The position numbers and the translations under genes were made by a program. A stretch of DNA of 7,216 nucleotides from an uncultured Oscillospiraceae bacterium (GTDB lineage: Bacteria; Bacillota; Clostridia; Oscillospirales; Ruminococcaceae). The notes under the pieces are model-generated. The model did no database searches. It was not told the origin of the DNA and saw only the letters and a list, made by a program, of their open reading frames with translations. This document shows positions 5,089 through 7,216 of this stretch, piece after piece; positions within the stretch are counted from its first letter, which is position 1, and each line of letters begins with the position of its first letter. The DNA lies in the NCBI GenBank assembly GCA_900552845.1, contig USBC01000096.1:1-7216 (forward strand), given 5' to 3'.

Positions 5089-7216
5089 TTATTTCTTTCT
5101 GGAGAAGAGACGCTTCCACCATGGCTGCGGAGCGGGCAGATAGCCGCTCTTGATGAAATGCCTCAGGTAGCTGCGCAGCAGTGCTGCATTAACCGGCGGG
5201 CAGGTAATACCGCTGCCGCTGAGCAGTCGGTCGGTATTGGCAGTAGAGAACTGTGCCTGATGTACGCCGAAGCGCTCAATCATGCTTTCACCGGCTGTTC
5301 GCTGATCGGTGAACAGGCAGGAGAGGATACGCAGTACATTTTCATCACCGGTCGTTTCAGTCAGGCGGCGGCACCATTCCTCGTAGGGCAGCAGCTCTAC
5401 GGGGTAGCCTGCCTTTTTCATAAGGGCGGTCATCTGCCGCAGCGGCATCAGCCGGTGATTGAGCAGGTTAAAGACATGTCCACCGCACTCGTTTTGGAAC
5501 GAGATGTACACCAGTGCTTCAGCGACATAATCTACCGGAGTCAGGTGCAGATTTACCTCCACATCGGGCGCTGCGCCCAGCTGTACACAACCAACCATGG
5601 AACGGCTGATAAGATCTTCCAGCTTCCAAATACCGGTGGCAAGGGTTCCTGTGATGTCGCCGGGGCGGTAAACAGCAGTACGCAGCCCGCGCAGCCGTGC
5701 CAGCTCAACCAGCTTTTCCGCCACCCACTTGGTCTCGGAGTAGCCAAGGAAGTATCCGTCGGGAGAGGTGAGCGGATCGTCCTCCATGACGGTACGATCA
5801 AAGTGACTGGGGTTATCGTACACGCTGTAGCTGGAAACATAGTGGAAGTATTTTGCCTTGCCCTCACAAGCCAGCCGCAGACATTCGGCGGTGCCCAGTA
5901 CATTGGCGGGCTTCATCTGGCGGTAGGGGAACACAAAATTGAGCACGGCGCCATTGTGATAGACCGCATCGACCTCACGGGTCAGCAGCTGCCAGTTTTC
6001 CTCTGTCAAACCAAGATGCGACTGTGTCAAGTCTCCGGTGACAGCAATGATGAAATTGCGGTACTCCTCCCGCCAGCACTCGTACTGCTTCATATTGTTA
6101 ATGATTCGATCCAACGCTTTTTGAGGTGTAGCGGCACGGGCATGGCAGTAGATTTTTATACCCTTCGCTCGACGCTGCTCGATAAGTGCGCGGATAAGGT
6201 AAGCCCCCAAAAAGCCGGTGGAACCGGTGAGAAAAACGGTTTTGCATTCCTCCGGGGTGTGGGTGTAGTCAGTCTGCGGAGCGATTTCCTCCGACAGGAC
6301 ACATTCTGCACGCAGGTCGGGTCGGAAGTCCTTTTCACGGCCAGCTAATAGCGCACTGAGATAATTGGAGATACCAACCACAGAAGGATCTGCCGCGATG
6401 CAGCGAATGTCGATGGAGACGCCGAGATCCTTTTCCAGCCTGCATACCAGCTCCATCATGCGCAGCGAATCGCCGCCAAGGGTCAGAAAACTATCCTTAT
6501 CTGTAAAGGCAACGCCGGGCAGCAGCTCACGGAAAATATCAGTGATGATTGGTTTCAGATCTTCAAAAGTCGCATTGGGCGGCAGCTCAATTTTATGATT
6601 TTGAATTGCTGTGAGGATGGACGCTTCCGCAGCAGCGGACGCACCGCCGGAGCGACGACTGCTGAAAAGGAGCGGCATCTTCTCCGCCTCATACAGCGTA
6701 CGGGCAGCCAATGTTTTTATTTTGCGGTTATCGGTGCGGGGCAGGCTATCCTTGGGAACAAAAACCGTATCCCAGAAGGAAAAGCCGAAATTACGGGCAG
6801 TTAGACGGGTGATCTCCGCCACGATAGATGTAAAGTCATTTGCCTTTGCGCTTTCCGCGCACAGAATAGGGCGCTCTCCCTCCGGTGAAGGAATGGAAAA
6901 CACGGCAATGCCATCGGCGGAAAGCGGTACTCCCTCCTGCCGCAGCAGCAGGGTAATATCCCCTGGGAAGACATTTTTGCCGCTGATGACGATCATTTCC
7001 TTAATTCGACCGGTAAGGTAAAGCTGACCATCGTATACCACGCCCATATCTCCGGTGCGGTAGAAGTGTTCCCTGTAGCCGGAGATGGTAGTGTGGAACC
7101 GTTTGGTTTCTTCGGGGTTCTGCCAGTAGCCGGCGCACACGCTGCTGCCCGCAATGCAGATCTCTCCAATCTCATCGGGGTCACAAGGGGAACCGTCTGG
7201 TCGGATCGCCGCAAGC
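5089..7216 (-). CDS. Acyl-AMP ligase (FAAL-like)-carrier protein-thioester reductase, C-terminal 708 residues (5' end outside window)
   Basis: The frame is open to the right edge, so the start is not visible; an apparent GTG start at 7138-7140 is an internal Val. Numbering from the edge, residues 1-180 are the C-terminal part of an adenylate-forming enzyme: 'EIGEICIAGSSV', 'YRTGD' (52-56), 'GRIKEMIVISGKNVFP' (69-84) and the 'NRKIK' Lys near 165. The G-R-x-K-x-x-I-x-x-x-G-x-N-x-x-P pattern resembles fatty acyl-AMP ligases more than amino-acid A domains. Residues about 215-285 are a carrier domain with 'LGGDSL', Ser250 being the phosphopantetheine site. From 325 on is an NADPH-dependent thioester reductase of extended SDR type: 'TGSTGFLG' (330-337), 'YHNGAVLNF', 'YVSSYSVY', and the catalytic 'YSETK' (Tyr492, Lys496). 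The tail 'WWKRLFSRKK' is basic and aromatic. The predicted role is to adenylate an acyl acid, load it on the carrier and release it reductively as aldehyde or alcohol. A terminator follows the stop; no partner gene is visible. Confidence 0.92.
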   Translation of the reverse strand, partial: LAAIRPDGSPCDPDEIGEICIAGSSVCAGYWQNPEETKRFHTTISGYREHFYRTGDMGVVYDGQLYLTGRIKEMIVISGKNVFPGDITLLLRQEGVPLSADGIAVFSIPSPEGERPILCAESAKANDFTSIVAEITRLTARNFGFSFWDTVFVPKDSLPRTDNRKIKTLAARTLYEAEKMPLLFSSRRSGGASAAAEASILTAIQNHKIELPPNATFEDLKPIITDIFRELLPGVAFTDKDSFLTLGGDSLRMMELVCRLEKDLGVSIDIRCIAADPSVVGISNYLSALLAGREKDFRPDLRAECVLSEEIAPQTDYTHTPEECKTVFLTGSTGFLGAYLIRALIEQRRAKGIKIYCHARAATPQKALDRIINNMKQYECWREEYRNFIIAVTGDLTQSHLGLTEENWQLLTREVDAVYHNGAVLNFVFPYRQMKPANVLGTAECLRLACEGKAKYFHYVSSYSVYDNPSHFDRTVMEDDPLTSPDGYFLGYSETKWVAEKLVELARLRGLRTAVYRPGDITGTLATGIWKLEDLISRSMVGCVQLGAAPDVEVNLHLTPVDYVAEALVYISFQNECGGHVFNLLNHRLMPLRQMTALMKKAGYPVELLPYEEWCRRLTETTGDENVLRILSCLFTDQRTAGESMIERFGVHQAQFSTANTDRLLSGSGITCPPVNAALLRSYLRHFIKSGYLPAPQPWWKRLFSRKK

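Noticed and set aside
5071..6348. Long open frame on the plus strand (about 425 codons) opposite the reductase gene
   Set aside because: It is antisense to a well-supported multidomain protein, overlaps the terminator at its start, has no ribosome-binding site and shows no recognisable motif; codon bias of the GC-rich minus-strand gene explains the absence of stops.

Overview
The window looks like a piece of chromosome from a Gram-positive, probably gut-associated Clostridia (Bacillota; an Oscillospiraceae/Ruminococcaceae-like genome is my best guess). The reasons are a MurT/GatD-type gene pair, a tyrosine T-box upstream of tyrS, a HutP-family protein and a parS-like site of the Bacillota consensus. 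The taxon is inferred; nothing here names a species.

Region 1 (1-3139, + strand) is a tightly coupled three-gene cluster: a MurT-like Mur ligase (5' end outside the window), a GatD-like class-I glutamine-amidotransferase fold protein, and a 12-TM APC-family amino acid permease. Both junctions are ATGA overlaps. The MurT-like gene is broken by a frameshift inside its zinc ribbon (about 285-308). The GatD-like protein lacks both the catalytic cysteine and the catalytic histidine expected for glutaminase activity. The pair is therefore either decaying or a repurposed paralogue of the peptidoglycan-amidating MurT/GatD enzyme, now tied to a transporter.

Region 2 (3136-4698, + strand) starts with a near-consensus promoter whose -35 box overlaps the permease stop codon. 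A complete tyrosine-specific T-box leader follows (specifier UAC, UGGU antiterminator bulge, terminator), and then tyrS for tyrosyl-tRNA synthetase. Uncharged tRNA-Tyr should turn tyrS on.

Region 3 (4699-5088) holds a near-palindrome that matches the ParB-binding parS consensus at 15 of 16 positions, a short HutP-like gene that lacks the N-terminal half of HutP and has no good start codon, and a strong hairpin between convergent genes that probably serves as a bidirectional terminator.

Region 4 (5089-7216, - strand) is the 3' part of a large gene for an acyl-AMP ligase/carrier protein/thioester reductase. This carboxylic-acid-reductase-like layout should activate an acyl substrate, load it on a phosphopantetheine arm and release it reductively as an aldehyde or alcohol. 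Its N-terminus lies outside the window.

Base composition rises along the window: the first few hundred bases are AT-rich, while the tyrS 3' half and the reductase gene are clearly more GC-rich.
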